From: Toxoplasma gondii ME49
Lineage: Eukaryota > Apicomplexa > Conoidasida > Eucoccidiorida > Sarcocystidae
Assembly (NCBI RefSeq): GCF_000006565.2
Contig: NC_031480.1
Location: 6,317,170-6,381,169 of the forward strand
Reading direction: 5' to 3'
DNA: 64,000 nucleotides
Shown: positions 36,385-48,612 of the stretch, piece after piece
Position numbering within the stretch: position 1 is the first letter of the stretch
Layout: each line of letters starts with the position of its first letter
The notes under the pieces: model-generated
What the model saw: the letters and a program-made list of their open reading frames with translations, nothing else
Databases searched by the model: none
Told to the model about the DNA's origin: nothing
Made by a program: the position numbers and the translations under genes

Positions 36385-37381
36385 ATTTATATGTATATTT
36401 ATCTGTATATATGCCTATATTTGTATATGCATGTATATGTGTGTACATGCGTTGGTGTGTGTAAGTGGTTTCGTGGGAAAGTGTGTGTGATTTGTATGTG
36501 GCTTTCTGGAAAGACGTGGGGGATTTGCTTGTGTGTGTCCAGCATGCGCGGACTGTAGCTTGAGGCGTTTTTAAAAAAGTTTTCGCGGATTTTTTTGCCT
36601 CAGAAAAAGGCTTTCTCTGCCTTATTGCTCTCTCTGTCGCAGGAGAAGCGTCTGTCCTTTCTCCCTTCGTATTGCCGGTTCCATTCGTGTCTCTTTCGCT
36701 GTCGGCGTCTTTTCGGGGGGTTTCTGTCCTCTCATCTTTTCTCTCCTCGTCTTTCTTGGGTCCTCCTGTTTCCTCTGCTTTCTTTCCCCTGCATATTCTG
36801 TCTCCTGTCCTCTTCCTTCGTGTTTTCTTTGGAAGAGGCAAACGCTGTTTTCAGTCGTGCGATGCCGCCGACAGAGCAAAGGGAACGGGGAAAAATGCGA
36901 CTTTTTCTCGACTTCTCTTGTGGCGTCCCAGAGATCTGTCCTACGGAGAGCGAGCGTTTTGTCATGGAAAGGTCTTTACATTTTTGAGACTAAAGGGAGA
37001 GGTTTTGTCGCTCCTGTCTGGGAGTAATCTCTCATTCGATCAATTCTGTATACTGTTTTTTCAGGAAACTGTCTCGCTTCGTTCGTTTGGAAACAGTCTC
37101 GGTTCTGCATTTTCTTCTGTGTCATGGGGTAGGCGAGTGCTGCTCTTGCAGGAAAGCCTTCTCGTGTGTATTGCCTCCATGCAGCAAATCGTTTTTCAAG
37201 ACCAAGAAAAACATCAATTTCCTCTTTCAATTGTGTCCAGTGCCCGAACGGTGGCTCTGCGCACGACTACATGTTTGTCGACGGTGTCTTTAGAAATCCA
37301 CGTCTGCCTCCCCACAGAAACTTCGAGAATCACCGGACTTTCTTCAGACTCACGGAGGAGCCTTGTTTCTGTCTCCACAGA

Positions 37382-37438
37382 AGAAACGAGAGAAAGGAGA
37401 AGAAACGAGAGAAAGGAGAAGAAACGAGAGAAAGAAGA
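37382..37438 (+). repeat. 19-bp minisatellite, three copies
   Basis: Unit AGAAACGAGAGAAAGGAGA occurs twice exactly and a third time with one change, in the convergent spacer. Confidence 0.9.
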
Positions 37439-38885
37439 GACAAAAGCCTCATTTTAAAAAACCTTTCAAAAAGCGGGAGCTGCTCGTCGCCAGCGAAAGT
37501 CCTCTCGTCGACTTGGTCTGGGTGACTGGGATTTTCGAGCTTTCAGAGAAGCAAACGAATCGCGTAAACGCAAACGGAGAATACCTACGGAAGCGAAAGG
37601 AATGGCTACTGAAAGGGTCTCCCGAACGTAGAGTAGGCCAGTTTCACGAATTGTGTTTTCGACAAAAGTCGAGACAGAAAGGACAACGAGAAGAGAACAG
37701 AAGCACACTAAGATCGAATCTGTTTCTCGGGAGAGGCAGCAGTGCAGTCTTATGAAATCGGTTTTCTTATTTTTAGCAGCGCATGCGATATGAAGTTGTT
37801 TTTTATATTTTGAGAACGGACTGGATACTTTCACTACTTTTTTTCCTTTTTTCTGCCGAGCCGCAAATTTGTTAGGATTCGTTTTCCGCTCTTCGAAAAT
37901 AGGTGGTTTTTTTTCATTTCACGCACTGCCGGGGCATCAATCGGTATTTTCTGTGCCCTTTCCCCGACAATATCTCTGCGGTGTTCGTTCTTTCTCTTCG
38001 CTGTCTCTGTTGACGTCCACGATCAGTTGCGTCCTTGACCTTTCGGTAAAAACATGCAGCAGATGTCTTTCGGAGCACACTCACATTTTCCTGAAGTCTC
38101 CGTCAAAATTGGCATCGCAGTTGTTTTCTCGAAGTTTCCAGTGTTTCGGAGGGCACCGCCGCAAGGCTGATACCGACTCTCCCCGCGCGCTGCGCCTGGC
38201 TTTTGTGGGGTTCCACGCAGTCGAAAACTGCTCTGTGTGGCGAGGAAAAGAGGAATCACTGCAGAGAAACAGTGAAAGCCAGTCGTACCAGACCCCCTTT
38301 CCCCAGCAAGGAGGCCGTCCTTTGTCTTTAGGCTATACGCGGTTCTCCGCGTCCGATGTAAGATCGAACGAGGCTCTGCGTCGGACGTTACTTCCCTTCT
38401 GCAGGCAAGGCACCTATCCGTCAGCGACGCGCGATGTCAAAGGGACTGCTGTGTGTCGGTGCGGCGAGTCGAGTCGCAACTGGAGTCTCTCGGCAGGCGT
38501 CCAAAAACGCCGAGGAATCGAAAACTTTGCCGGTGCCCTGCAAACGGGAGAAGTCGCTGAAAAGTTGGAGGTCTAAAGGAAAACCTCATGACTGAAATAT
38601 AAATTGTCAACAAGATCGTGCAGCGTCGAAAGGCGACACTGCCCCCCGAGTATCTGGAGCGATAGGTCGCAGTTTTTCGCGTTTCTTCCAGGAGGAAAAA
38701 CTATCTGGCGAAAGGCGACAAGCAGAAACCGCTGAAGGCCGGAAAGCGACAAGATGCCAAGATACACGCAAAAGAGAGAGAGAAAACAGCTCTATCGGAA
38801 ACCCCCCTCGAGACATATGACCGCAAAAAAATCTAATCAGCTTCACAGAAAAAACTCAACTCTCTCCTCCACACCATCCGGCATC

Positions 38886-38930
38886 ATATATATATATATA
38901 TATATATTTATATATTTATATATATCACGT
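38886..38930. repeat. (TA)n microsatellite
   Basis: AT array about 200 bp downstream of the LRRCC1 stop codon. Confidence 0.85.
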
Positions 38931-39128
38931 GCATCATATTTATGCAGATATATACACATATACATATACGTATATATAGACTTCAGATGGATAAATAGAG
39001 TTCTACATGTGCCAAGGAAGGGTGGTGAGCTAAAGTACGAGAGGACACCCTTGTCCGGACATGGTCGGCTGCAGTGTGAGAGTCGCGACAGGCTCGACCT
39101 CATTTCTGTTTGCAATTCATCAGTTTTT

Positions 39129-42100
39129 TCACACAGTGAACTGAGAGCGTTCAGTGCTCTTTGAAACGCGCGTCGTGCTGCACTCGCTCTCGAGCTGTCT
39201 CAGAAGACCCGTCATTTGCTTCACAGTTTCTGCAGCTTGCGCCTTCTTCGTTTCCTCGAGTTCCAGCAGCACCCGCATCTCCATGTCTCTCTCCTTCTTC
39301 TTCTTCTTGGTTTCCAGCAACTTTTCTCGCATCTTCTCGCCTTCTCTCTCGCGCTCGCGAACTTCTTCTCTCAAGCGCTGCATGCACGCCTGCGTGGTCT
39401 CCAGTTTCGCGAACAGACTCCGCTTCTCTTCCTCATGTTCCCTCTCCAACACTCGCCGCAACTCTTCTCTCTCGCGCTCCTGCTGCTCTCCCACAGTGAC
39501 GGCGAGAGCACGCAGCTCCTCTTGCGCGTATTCGAGCGCCTTTTGCTGAGACAGAAACTTCTTCTGCAACTCCTTGTGCGCCTCCATCAGATCCTCGTTC
39601 TCCTTCGCTCTCTCCGCCAACGCCTCGCGAACCGGACCGACCTCCGCCTCGTACTTCGACCTCCACTCGTTCGCTCTAAAGGCCGCCACACATTCGCGAA
39701 AGCAGAGAAGGCGAAAGATGTTTTCGAACGTAACACCGGCTACCGGGACAGAAGAACACAGACGTGAGACAGGACGAATGGTTCTAAAAAAGTCCTACCT
39801 GCAGAAGCAACAGAAAGAGACACGCGCGCTTACGGGGAGACGCAGAGACGCGTCACAAGGACATCTGAAAAAGATGTGATAGGTAGACAATCTAAAACAA
39901 GGTTTGCATTCATGGTAGCTTCCCAATGCTAGAAACGCCTAAAAAAAGAGAAAAAGAGGCTTATCTAGAGAAAGAAAAGGAAACAAAAACTCGACCTGTG
40001 CGTTCCATGAAAAAGCAACCAGAGCCGAAGCTAGGACTGCCGCGTTGAATTTGAATTTCTTTATCGGATTTCAGAATCCCGAACGCCAACAACTGCATTC
40101 AGTCCACCAGTGTACAATCGAGCGTCCGCTTTCTTTCTCCGCAGCAAGCGTTCTACTAAAAGACACAGAACCCGAATGTAGACGCGTCGGCCAGTCTCCT
40201 TCAACAGGGCAGCGATTCATAGATGTAGTATGAATGGTCTGAATGCCATTCGAACCTTGATCCACTGTCTCCCTGTGTGCCCCCATGACTCACCTCTCTG
40301 CGAACTCGTGGAGTTTCTTGTCTGTTTCTTTGTCTTTCCTCTTCAGCCGGGCGGCCAGGTCTTGCACCGCTTCCTCCTTAGTTCGGACTTGACTTCTCAA
40401 GGCGTCGATGTGCTCCTCCTGCGTCTTGAGCATCTTCTCCTTCACGCTGAGGGTGAGCGTCGCTTCCTTCAGCGCCTCGGCGAGCTTCTTCTCCTTCTCG
40501 CGCGTCTCCTGGAGAGCCTGGAGTGTCTCCACACCTCGGCCGTCGCTCTCTGCGGCTTTCTCCAGCTGTTTCAGCAGCTTCTCTCGTTCCTTCTGCACTC
40601 CTTCGAATCTTTCTCGAGACACACAGGTCTCGCGAAAAGTCTGGAAATCTCCCCGAAGCTGCTGCAACAGCGCCCGCGCTTGGCGGCACTCTTCGTCATC
40701 CCGCGTCGCTTGCTCTTCACGCAGCGAAACAGACGAGAAACACGAAGACAGGCGGATGACAGCAGAGACGCTGGCGAGCGAAGAAAGCGAAGAGCGCAAA
40801 GGAGACAGATAGGGACGGGGAGACAGAGAGCAAAGGTGGGTGGGGAGGGGGGCGAGGGAAGGAGACAGTGAGAGAGAGAGAGGGCAACACACAAAGGGGA
40901 GTGAGTAACGAAAGGGACAGGAAGGCGAGAGAGAACAAGAAAAGACGAAACAGAGACAACGGTGAAGGCTACACATGAAACACTCATACTGAGAGTAACA
41001 GAAAACGACAAGAGAATATGCGGCATAGAAAAAAGAAGAGACAACGAAGAAACGCTCCGGCGACTAACACAGATACAAAAAAAGAAGGTCTTTTGCTGTC
41101 TCCGAGGTGCACTGTTTCCACACTTGTTGCGCGCCGTTCTCCATTGATAGTCCCTTCCTCTTTTTTTTTACCTTGTGCATGCGCCAGAAGCTCGGACGCC
41201 CGTTCTTTGTCTCTACGAAGCTGCTGAATTTCTCTCGAAGCCTCCTCGACTTTGTCTGCGAGTTTCTGAATTGCGCGATTCGCCTCGGCCTCTTGTCTCG
41301 CCGCAGCTCGGAGAAGGTGAGCCTGGTCGTCTGTCGTTCTCTTCTCTTGCCGCAGCAGCTGGAGGGTCTCTTCTGCTTCTCTCTCTCTCTCCCGGAGCCT
41401 GGCGCGAAATGCATCCTCTGCCGCAAGGTGCTCTCGTCGAAATGTCTGCGACCAAGAGAAGAGACACGCAGCAGGTCTGTCCTTCGCGGTTATCTGGCAC
41501 TAACCAAGATCCTTATGTATCTCTACTTCTACGCAGAAGAAAGTATACAAGTATTGATATGGATATCTGGATATATACAAATCCAACGGAGAGAGACGGC
41601 ACAGAAGAGTTTTTTTAAATGACACGGACTGGGAAGGAAAGAAACAATTGCAGCTTCGAATCTGCGACCTGCTTGACGCGACCTGCATCTGCACTTCAGG
41701 TGTACGGAGACCCTGTGCCATTTTACCGACGCTTCATTTTCTCCCCAGAGTCAAGTCGAAGAAAGCACAAGACCATCCTCGACGGCTTTGTCCCCCCCCC
41801 CCCCTTGCCCTCCCCCACGGCTTGCGTTTCGTCGCCTTCCCGTTCGTACCTGGAGAGTGTCTTTGAAAGCGTCTTCCAACTTTCTGAGTTGCCGTCGAAA
41901 CTGTTGCTCCTTTTCTCCAGCTTCGGCTCGGTGCTTCTCTGAGCAGGCGCGCATTCGTTTCTCTGCTCGGTCTGCGGCTTTCTCCATTTCTCTCCTCAGT
42001 TCGCGCAGGGTCTCGTTCGCGGCTTCGTTCTCTTTTTGCAGCTCCTCCACCTTCGCTTCTGCCTGCTCGGCTCGCGTCTGCAATTTTTCCACTTCGATTT

Positions 42101-45100
42101 CCTTCTCGTGCGTTCGCCTCCGCTGCTCCTCCTCTTCTTTCTCTCTCGCCCGTTGACGCCTCTCCAGTTCCGCCAGCCGCTCCGCCGCTGCGGTGTACGC
42201 ACCCTGCAGAGTCGCGTGTCTCGCCTGCAGAGCTGCGAGCTCTTCTTCCAGTTCTGCCTGTTTGGTTCGTGCGACTTCTTCTCGCCTTTGGAGTTGAAGC
42301 GAGAAGCCGCGCGAAGTTTCCTCCGCCTGAACAAGTCGCTCTTCCCACTGTCGCCAGCTGTCTCCTGTCTCCTCCGTTTGCTGCATGCGATCCACGCGTC
42401 TCCGCTCGACTCTGCGCTTCTCTCCCGCCGAGGTCTCCTCATGTCTCTGCAGAAGACGCCCGCTTGCGTCTTCTTCCTCGTCTTCGGGTGTTCGCGTCCG
42501 CAGCTCGTCAGTGGCATCCGAAGAAGGCGCAGAATTCGCGCCAGCACGGGAGAGAAGCCGACGCGACGCAGGACCGTTTTCAGATGGCAGAAAATCAATT
42601 TGAACATCACAGAAACGCGACGCTCCTCCGTTTGCTCCTTCGCGATTCCCTGGAGCGGATGTGTGTCGCAGTGCTCTGTGAACTCGGACTCTTCCGAGCT
42701 CTCCCCCCTCAGACGATGTTCGTCTTTCGCGCCCGCGCTCGGTCTTCCCTGGACAAATAAGGAACTCGCCTCGAGTCTCGAGCTCCTGCGCCGAGGCAAA
42801 CGCCCTCTCTGCTCGCGCGCCCCGTCGATTCCGCGCAGCGAACACTCCCTCCGCGTTCTGAGGAGATCCCGGACAACCGGCTTCGCCTGCTGTTCTTGCC
42901 GTCCGCTCCTGCATGCGTAGAAGCGATGCATGCGCTTGCCTCAGAGCCGCGCGCGTCTCCTCCAGAGCAAGCTGCAAGAGTTTGCGCTCCTTCTCCTTCT
43001 TCTCCATTTCCTTTTCAATCTGCGCTAGGCCAGCCAGCAAAGCTATATCCCGTTCTCTCTGTTTCCTGTCTCTCAGCTTCTCCGGAGCCGTTGCCCTTCC
43101 TCCCTGAAGAGACGAAGACAACGCGCCTTCTCCAGAGACGCATTCACCCTGAAACTCCTTCTCGGTCTCTGCGTCGGAGGCCGCGTCTCTCTCGCGTGAG
43201 TCTTCGTTGCTGCGCCTTCTCCGCGACGTTCTGCGGCAGGAATGCCTTCGTCTCAAACTTCGACTTCGCTCCGGTTGCTGAAACTGGGAGAGACACGCAA
43301 GAAGAGAGAGCGCCTGAGGCGACCAAGGCGACGGGAACAGCTGCTGCGACGCAGACGCCTGCTGGCCTCCTCCAAGGCCTGTAGCCAGCAACGAAGAGTC
43401 AAAAGAGGAAGCAGCAGAGGAAGAAGAAGAGGAAGAAGAGGAAGAAGAGGAGGAAGCGGACGAGGAAGAAGAACCAGAGGAAGAGGAGGGACATGTTGCT
43501 GTTTGCGAAGTGTAACATGCATTTGAGGGGAGGGGAGGGTGGAACTGGGTGAGATGGGGGAAGAGAGAAGAAACGAGGAAGCCAGCAAGAGATATGGGAA
43601 GCATGTCGGAGGTCACGAGATGCAGAGCTGCGAGTGTCTCGACACCCCGACGAAGCGATTCTGGGCTCGCAAGAAAGGCCGAACCAGTCGCCTTGAGCTC
43701 TTCCTCGCAAATCACCCTTTCCTCTCTTTTATCGTCCCCCAGCTCCTCGACCTCTCCCTCTTCTCTGTCCTGCTTTGCCGCCGCGCCTCCGCGGCTTCTC
43801 CCCCCGCTGCCACAACGAGAAGAGGAAGAAGAAGAGGAAGAAGAAGAGGGAGACGTAGAAGAGGAAGAAGAGGAAGAAGAGGAAGAAGAAGAGGAAGAAG
43901 AAGACGGAGACGTAGAAGAGGAAGAAGACGAAGAAGATGAAGAAGAACAGGAAGAAGAAGACGGAGACGTAGAAGAGGAAGAAGATGAAGAAGAAGAAGA
44001 AGAGGGAGAAGAAGAAGAGGAGGAAGACGAAGACGATTTCTCAGCATGTCTACCAGGTTGATGTTGTTTTTGACGCATGCATGGAAGAGGGAGAGAACGC
44101 CGGAACTCAATTCGCGCTTCATCTTCCGACTTTTTCCAGACTGGCCTTTCTCTTTTCTCTCGAGCTGTCGGAGCGTTTTGCGAGGAAAAAACTTCTTCGG
44201 AAGCGTCTTCGAGAGAAGATGAACGCTCAACTCCCCCGACAGTCGGCCGACAGAAGGAAGGCTGTCTCTGCTGGCTCGAATCGACAGACGAGAAGACAGC
44301 AGAGTCCGGAGACGCAAGGCCGGCGCCTTCGGGAGGTGCAGACTGCAGAGCAGTGTCGGACTGAAAAGTCACATGCAAGCAAACAAGGCAACAGACGCAG
44401 TGCATCCTCTCGAGTTGCGGTGTACGTACACTTCCGCACGCCAAGTCGACGCCAAAAGGCAGGGCGTCTCCCGTCTGTCTTTCTCGAATGTTAAGAACGC
44501 GGGTGCTCGAGAAAAACTTTCTTGGAAAACGACAACGCAAAGATGCTTCATTGCTGTAGTCAAGACCACGGAGAAACACAAGCAGCGACAGGAGTCGCAT
44601 TGACATTCACTTGTACATCTCTATATGTATGTACGTATGTTTAAGAGTGCATGTGTGTGTCTATTGTGCTCTTCATGACCGTCATGTTTAGTGCATGAAG
44701 TAGAGTGGTATCCAGCGATGGCACCTGTTCGTCTTCTCGTGAATCCCATACCTCCGCGTCTTTCCTCTTTCTCTTAACAAGACACTGCAAATACTCTTCC
44801 AAAGCCGCTTGCTCAACTTCCAGGTCCACGGGACTCCTCCACGACGCGGTCTCTGTCTCTGTCTCCTTCTCGGTATCTTTCTGTTTTCCCGGTGACTCTC
44901 GGCAGAGACCCTCTTGCAAGTGGCGTCGCTCCGCTTCAGTAACTGCTGAGTCGTCGAGTTCGGCGAGAACAGGACAACAAACCAAGACGCAGTTACGATA
45001 GTTTCTGCTGAGGCAAATGCGATTTCCAGAGAGGACGTCCATCGACAGTTCTTCGTCTCGTTCCTCGCGCGAGCGTCTCTCTTCCCCTGTCTCTTCCTCC

Positions 45101-45272
45101 AGCCGCAGACGCCGCAACGCATGCAGACCCGCCAAGTGCAGCAGCTGGCTGAACTCGTCGACGCAGTTCCCTCGCAAATCGACTGAGGCCAAGACGTAGC
45201 GAGGTCCCCACATCTGAAAACAAAAACATCTCTCCTTCCTCGAAAGATTCTCGACCCGCAAAAACACAGGAT

Positions 45273-45309
<37 letters not shown>

Positions 45310-46165
45310 TTTGTATGTAAGTATATATAAGTGTATAAGTATACAAGTATGTATATAAGTATATAAGTATATATCCGTGAAAGTGTAGGTCTCTCGAAGT
45401 CAATATATGGATGTATATACACATGTCTCTTAGTGTATAGTTGTGACTCTAGACCAGATATACATATATACACATATATGTATATATATACATATATATA
45501 CATATATGCATATGCTGTATTTTCTTCTCGAGATGTGCGTAGGCTTATATTTGCGTATTTAGTGATACAGACAGTGTAAGGAATTACAGGGGAGTGTGTA
45601 CTTTGAAGGTCGATGAGCCTGTTCCTTGCCCTGTTTTCCTCCCGTCGACCCTCACAGTTTGGACTTCCGCTGCACGCACGAAACGGTTCCAGACTCTGGA
45701 AGAAGCTTCGAGTTTTGTGTTCCGAGGATGTTGCCACAAGCTTCGGGGAAACGCCTTCGAGAAGAAGAGAGTGGAGCGCTTTTCCAGTGTTACAGTGCGC
45801 AGATCGAGAGACCTTTCGGCGCTGAGGCCGCTTCGTTCTCACATGCTGGAAGCCGTTGAGAGAAGAAATGCGGTTGAACGCGAGTGCGAGAGAAGTCAAG
45901 GCGGTGAGGCCCGCGAGTCCCGTCACTTCTGTCAACTGAATCGCACAGAAAAAACGAAAAAATTCTGGAGCTCCAAAAAACGAGGAAACCCCGAATCAAA
46001 GACCAAGAAAAGAAGTCGATACGAGATGCACCTACACTCGAGCAGATGCGAATGGAGCCATTCGAAGAGATTCACAGATATCCAATGCATCCACGCGACG
46101 TCAACCATATTCGTGTACATGAAATGAAATACATGCCCTTGCACACCTTTACAAAAGTACACAAG

Positions 46166-46211
<46 letters not shown>

Positions 46212-47803
46212 TATAAATATATATGAATATATGTATGTATAAGAATACATGTATATATGCATGTGGGTGTGGATATGTAACTGTGTAGCTGCGATTGTTT
46301 TGGAGTGCGGCAGTTAAGTACGTGGTAGGCGCCTGGCAGGGTCGGAGCCCCCGAAGCGTCGGTGGATTTTTCTTGAGAAGCAGTTCATTTCGACGTCGCC
46401 TGAGCGGTGACAAAGACGCGGGTGCTTCCCAGAGAACGACGAAAAGGAACTGGTCTCACCATATTTGCAGAGAGGTCAAGGAGACGCAATTTCTTCAATC
46501 CGGACAGTCCCTGGAGACGGTTGATGCTGTTAGCAGACGCCACCAGTTCCTCCAACAGATGAAGATGTTCAACGCCCTGAGCGAGCATAAAAAGCCTCAG
46601 AATTCCGGTGCATCTCCTTCCGCAAACGCAATCTCAAAAATGCCTCAAACGTCCGCTTCGTACATACACACAGATAAAGAGAGAAATACATGGATGTACA
46701 TGCATACAAATATACAAATATACATATATATATATATATATATATACGGTGGCATGTACTCTCTCTCTAGATTCACATATATATAATCGAGAGACCCAGA
46801 TACGCGTGCGTAGCCATATACGTACTCATATATGGAGATACTGACCAATCTACAAAATATATATATATATATATGTAGAAAGATTGATATATAGATATTT
46901 GAATGCATAAATGTGTACATGGAAAGACAAATGTATGTGCGGAACCGGAAACGAAGAGAGACGGGTCAAGAGCGAGAGGAGGCGTAACCAGCGCACCGCA
47001 AAAGCAGAAGAAAGCGAAAAAGAAAATCTACAGGAGAGCAGGAGAAGAGAAAACGAAGCCGAAATGAAAACCGTGTTCCTCAGCCTTCGCAGAAGCGCGC
47101 GAGAAGAACTCACGGCGAGAGATTTCAGCTTGTTGCAGTGGAGATTCAAAGTCCGAATATTTCTCCACGGCTGCTGAACAGTACTGAGCGTAGAGGAGAT
47201 GGAGAGGCATCCAGCATCGATGAAAGAGAGACTTTCAGACGCAGTTTCTTCCCTCTCCGCCTCGACCGCGTGCGCTGTCTGCTCTTCTTGGCTGCGTTTC
47301 TGCTTCTCTCCGACGACCTCAGGGGCCGGAGAAACAGACCAAGGAACAAGACTCGCACTGCCCTCAAGACACTCTCTTCTCTCAGAGCCTCCTGTGCTGG
47401 AGGCAGGAAAAAAACGAGGATCCCGGTCTCCAGGCTGCATGCACGCGCCTGAAGAAGCAAAAGGTGACATCCATGAGACTGACGACGAAGAAGAGGAAGA
47501 AGAGGAAGAACAGGAAGAAGAGGAAGAAGAGGAAGAGAAAGAGGAAGACGAGAAAGAGGAAGAAGAAGAAGAAGGAGAAGCGGTAGAGGGAAGAAGAGAA
47601 GAGTAAGGGGGAGGAGGAGAGGCAGCAGGGGGGGCAAGAGGTTTGTGAGAGGAGAGAGGAGAGGGAGGCGAGAAGAAAGAAGCCTCCAGAAGTTCTTTGT
47701 CGTTGAGTTCAGCACAGAAGACAGAAGAGTCGAGAGAAGAAGAGAAGAAGTTGATGGGTGGGGAGAGAGGAACATGGACGGCAGCGGGGATAGGCGAGTC
47801 CAT
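39129..47803 (-). CDS. LRRCC1: LRRCC1/CLERC-like leucine-rich repeat and coiled-coil centriolar protein, 8 exons, 1704 residues
   Basis: In animals LRRCC1 sits in the centriole lumen and marks rotational polarity; the green-algal relative is VFL1. Exons (minus): 47803-47114, 46576-46460, 45935-45843, 45213 to about 44752, 44360-41850, 41445-41172, 40714-40294, 39675-39129. After a poly-Ser N-terminus, FIDAGCLSIS (194) and RTLNLHCNKLKSL (215) match the family start (FMDKGLQSIS, NLHCNNISKI). One repeat per exon follows: GVEHLHLLEELVASANSI with LQGLSGLKKLRLLDLSANM, LTGLAGLTALTSLALAFNRI-type, and VLASVDLRGNCVDEFSQLL. The cap is ICLSRNYRNCVLVCCPVLAEL. Residues from about 990 to 1704 form a nearly continuous charged coiled coil (for example VEKLQTRAEQAEAKVEELQK). 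Serine runs in exons 1 and 5 come from trinucleotide repeats. The exon 4 donor (GAG before GTATGG at 44751) is a choice among three in-phase sites. It is probably a centriole or basal-body protein. Confidence 0.88.
43396..43500 (-). repeat. Poly-serine coding repeat in LRRCC1
   Basis: GAAGAG-type units on the plus strand read as serine codons (TCT/TCC/TCA) on the coding strand inside LRRCC1 exon 5. Confidence 0.85.
43816..44036 (-). repeat. Long poly-serine coding repeat in LRRCC1
   Basis: About 220 bp of GAAGAGGAA-type units encode serine runs broken by S-T-S-P blocks at 36-45 bp spacing. This higher-order period (GGAGACGTAGAAGAG on the plus strand) suggests duplication of a longer unit. 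Confidence 0.88.
44419..44432. repeat. Dispersed palindrome GGTGTACGTACACT (LRRCC1 intron)
   Basis: It lies in the intron 59 bp upstream of the acceptor of LRRCC1 exon 5. Confidence 0.7.
45276..45308. repeat. (TA)n microsatellite
   Basis: AT array in LRRCC1 intron 3; further degenerate TATA-rich DNA follows to about 45520. Confidence 0.85.
46165..46250. repeat. Degenerate (TA)n/(AAATA)n array
   Basis: AT-rich array in LRRCC1 intron 2. Confidence 0.85.
46721..46876. repeat. Two (TA)n arrays
   Basis: Arrays at about 46721-46745 and 46857-46876 lie in LRRCC1 intron 1. Confidence 0.82.
47477..47592 (-). repeat. Poly-serine coding repeat in LRRCC1 exon 1
   Basis: GAAGAGGAA-type units encode a serine tract in the N-terminal disordered region, before the leucine-rich repeats. 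Confidence 0.82.
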
Positions 47804-48297
47804 GGCGAAACAGCGAGGAAGAGAGACAGTCGGGGGGGGACGTCAGAAAAGAGGAGAGACACCGTCCCCGCGTTGACAACGTTTCCAACGCGGAGGCAGA
47901 GGCTACATGGCATCGGGGGAGAAATCTAGGAAAAACAGAGCGAAGAGAACGAAAAGAAAAGGAGAAGCTTGAACGCGGGGACAGAGAACACGCACCAAGG
48001 CGAGAACAGAAAAACAAACGACAAAAGAGACGAAGACACGGCACAAGGGAAGGACAGGAGAGAGAAGGAGGAACAACAGAAGAGAACGACAAGAGAGAAG
48101 CGCAGAAGAAACAAAGGGAGAGGAGGACGGCAGACAGTGGATAAGTCGAAGAGAGACGAAAGGACGATGTCTGTGCTCCTTCAGAGCAAGAAAGGATGCG
48201 CTGCGAAGGCGCATGTACCGAGTAGAGGGTGTGAGTGCAAAGGAAGAAGAAGAGCCGCAGGGAGAAAAAAGTCTTTGGGACCTTCCACCTGAAAACG

Positions 48298-48528
48298 ATG
48301 TCGAGAAAATCGTCGGTTCAAGCGAAACCCAAGCAACGCGTTGTACGTTTTGGTGGACTGCACGAGTCTGCCGAGGCGACGTTCGTGCCGACAGAAACCG
48401 AAGGAAAAAATCGGCTTTCGGACGTCTCCCTCAGCCGTGTCTTCTCCTCTTATCACGAAATGACGGAGTGTGAACGCTGGAAGAAGCGGCCGAGAGAGAA
48501 CGCAGAAGCATCGGAGAAGAACGGATAA
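48298..48528 (+). CDS. Possible small hypothetical protein or first exon, 76 residues
   Basis: A frame starting MSRKSSVQAKPKQRVVRFGG and ending EASEKNG lies divergent to LRRCC1, about 500 bp from its start. It has an ATG after GAAAACG and a mixed, non-repetitive composition, unlike the purine-rich DNA around it. No family is recognised. It may be the first exon of a spliced gene, since pyrimidine-AG acceptors occur near 48890, but I could not find a convincing continuation. It may equally be chance. Confidence 0.25.
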   Translation: MSRKSSVQAKPKQRVVRFGGLHESAEATFVPTETEGKNRLSDVSLSRVFSSYHEMTECERWKKRPRENAEASEKNG

Positions 48529-48612
48529 AGGAGAGAAGAAAGGAGAGAAGAAAGGGGAGAAGAAATGAGAGAAGAAAGGAGAGAAGAAAGGAGAGAAGAA
48601 AGGAGAGAAGAG
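48529..48612 (+). repeat. 12-bp minisatellite, seven copies
   Basis: Unit AGGAGAGAAGAA is repeated seven times in register with few changes. It starts directly after the stop of the 48298-48528 frame. Confidence 0.92.

Larger units (their letters stand above)
36039..39128. other. Convergent spacer between the PAS-domain gene and LRRCC1
   Basis: The two flanking genes end towards each other, so this holds both 3' UTRs. It contains AT microsatellites with a repeated 38-bp unit (36309-36346), a 19-bp minisatellite (37382-37438), pyrimidine-rich DNA around 36600-36850 and another AT array near 38890. The 37869-38576 plus frame has no ATG at all and is not called. Confidence 0.5.

Noticed and set aside
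37869..38576. 235-codon plus-strand open frame in the convergent spacer
   Set aside because: It opens on TTG, contains no ATG, has no motif and lies where both neighbouring genes end; probably untranslated sequence.
43539..44061. Plus-strand frames rich in glutamate or arginine (up to 170 codons)
   Set aside because: They are antisense readings of the LRRCC1 serine repeats.
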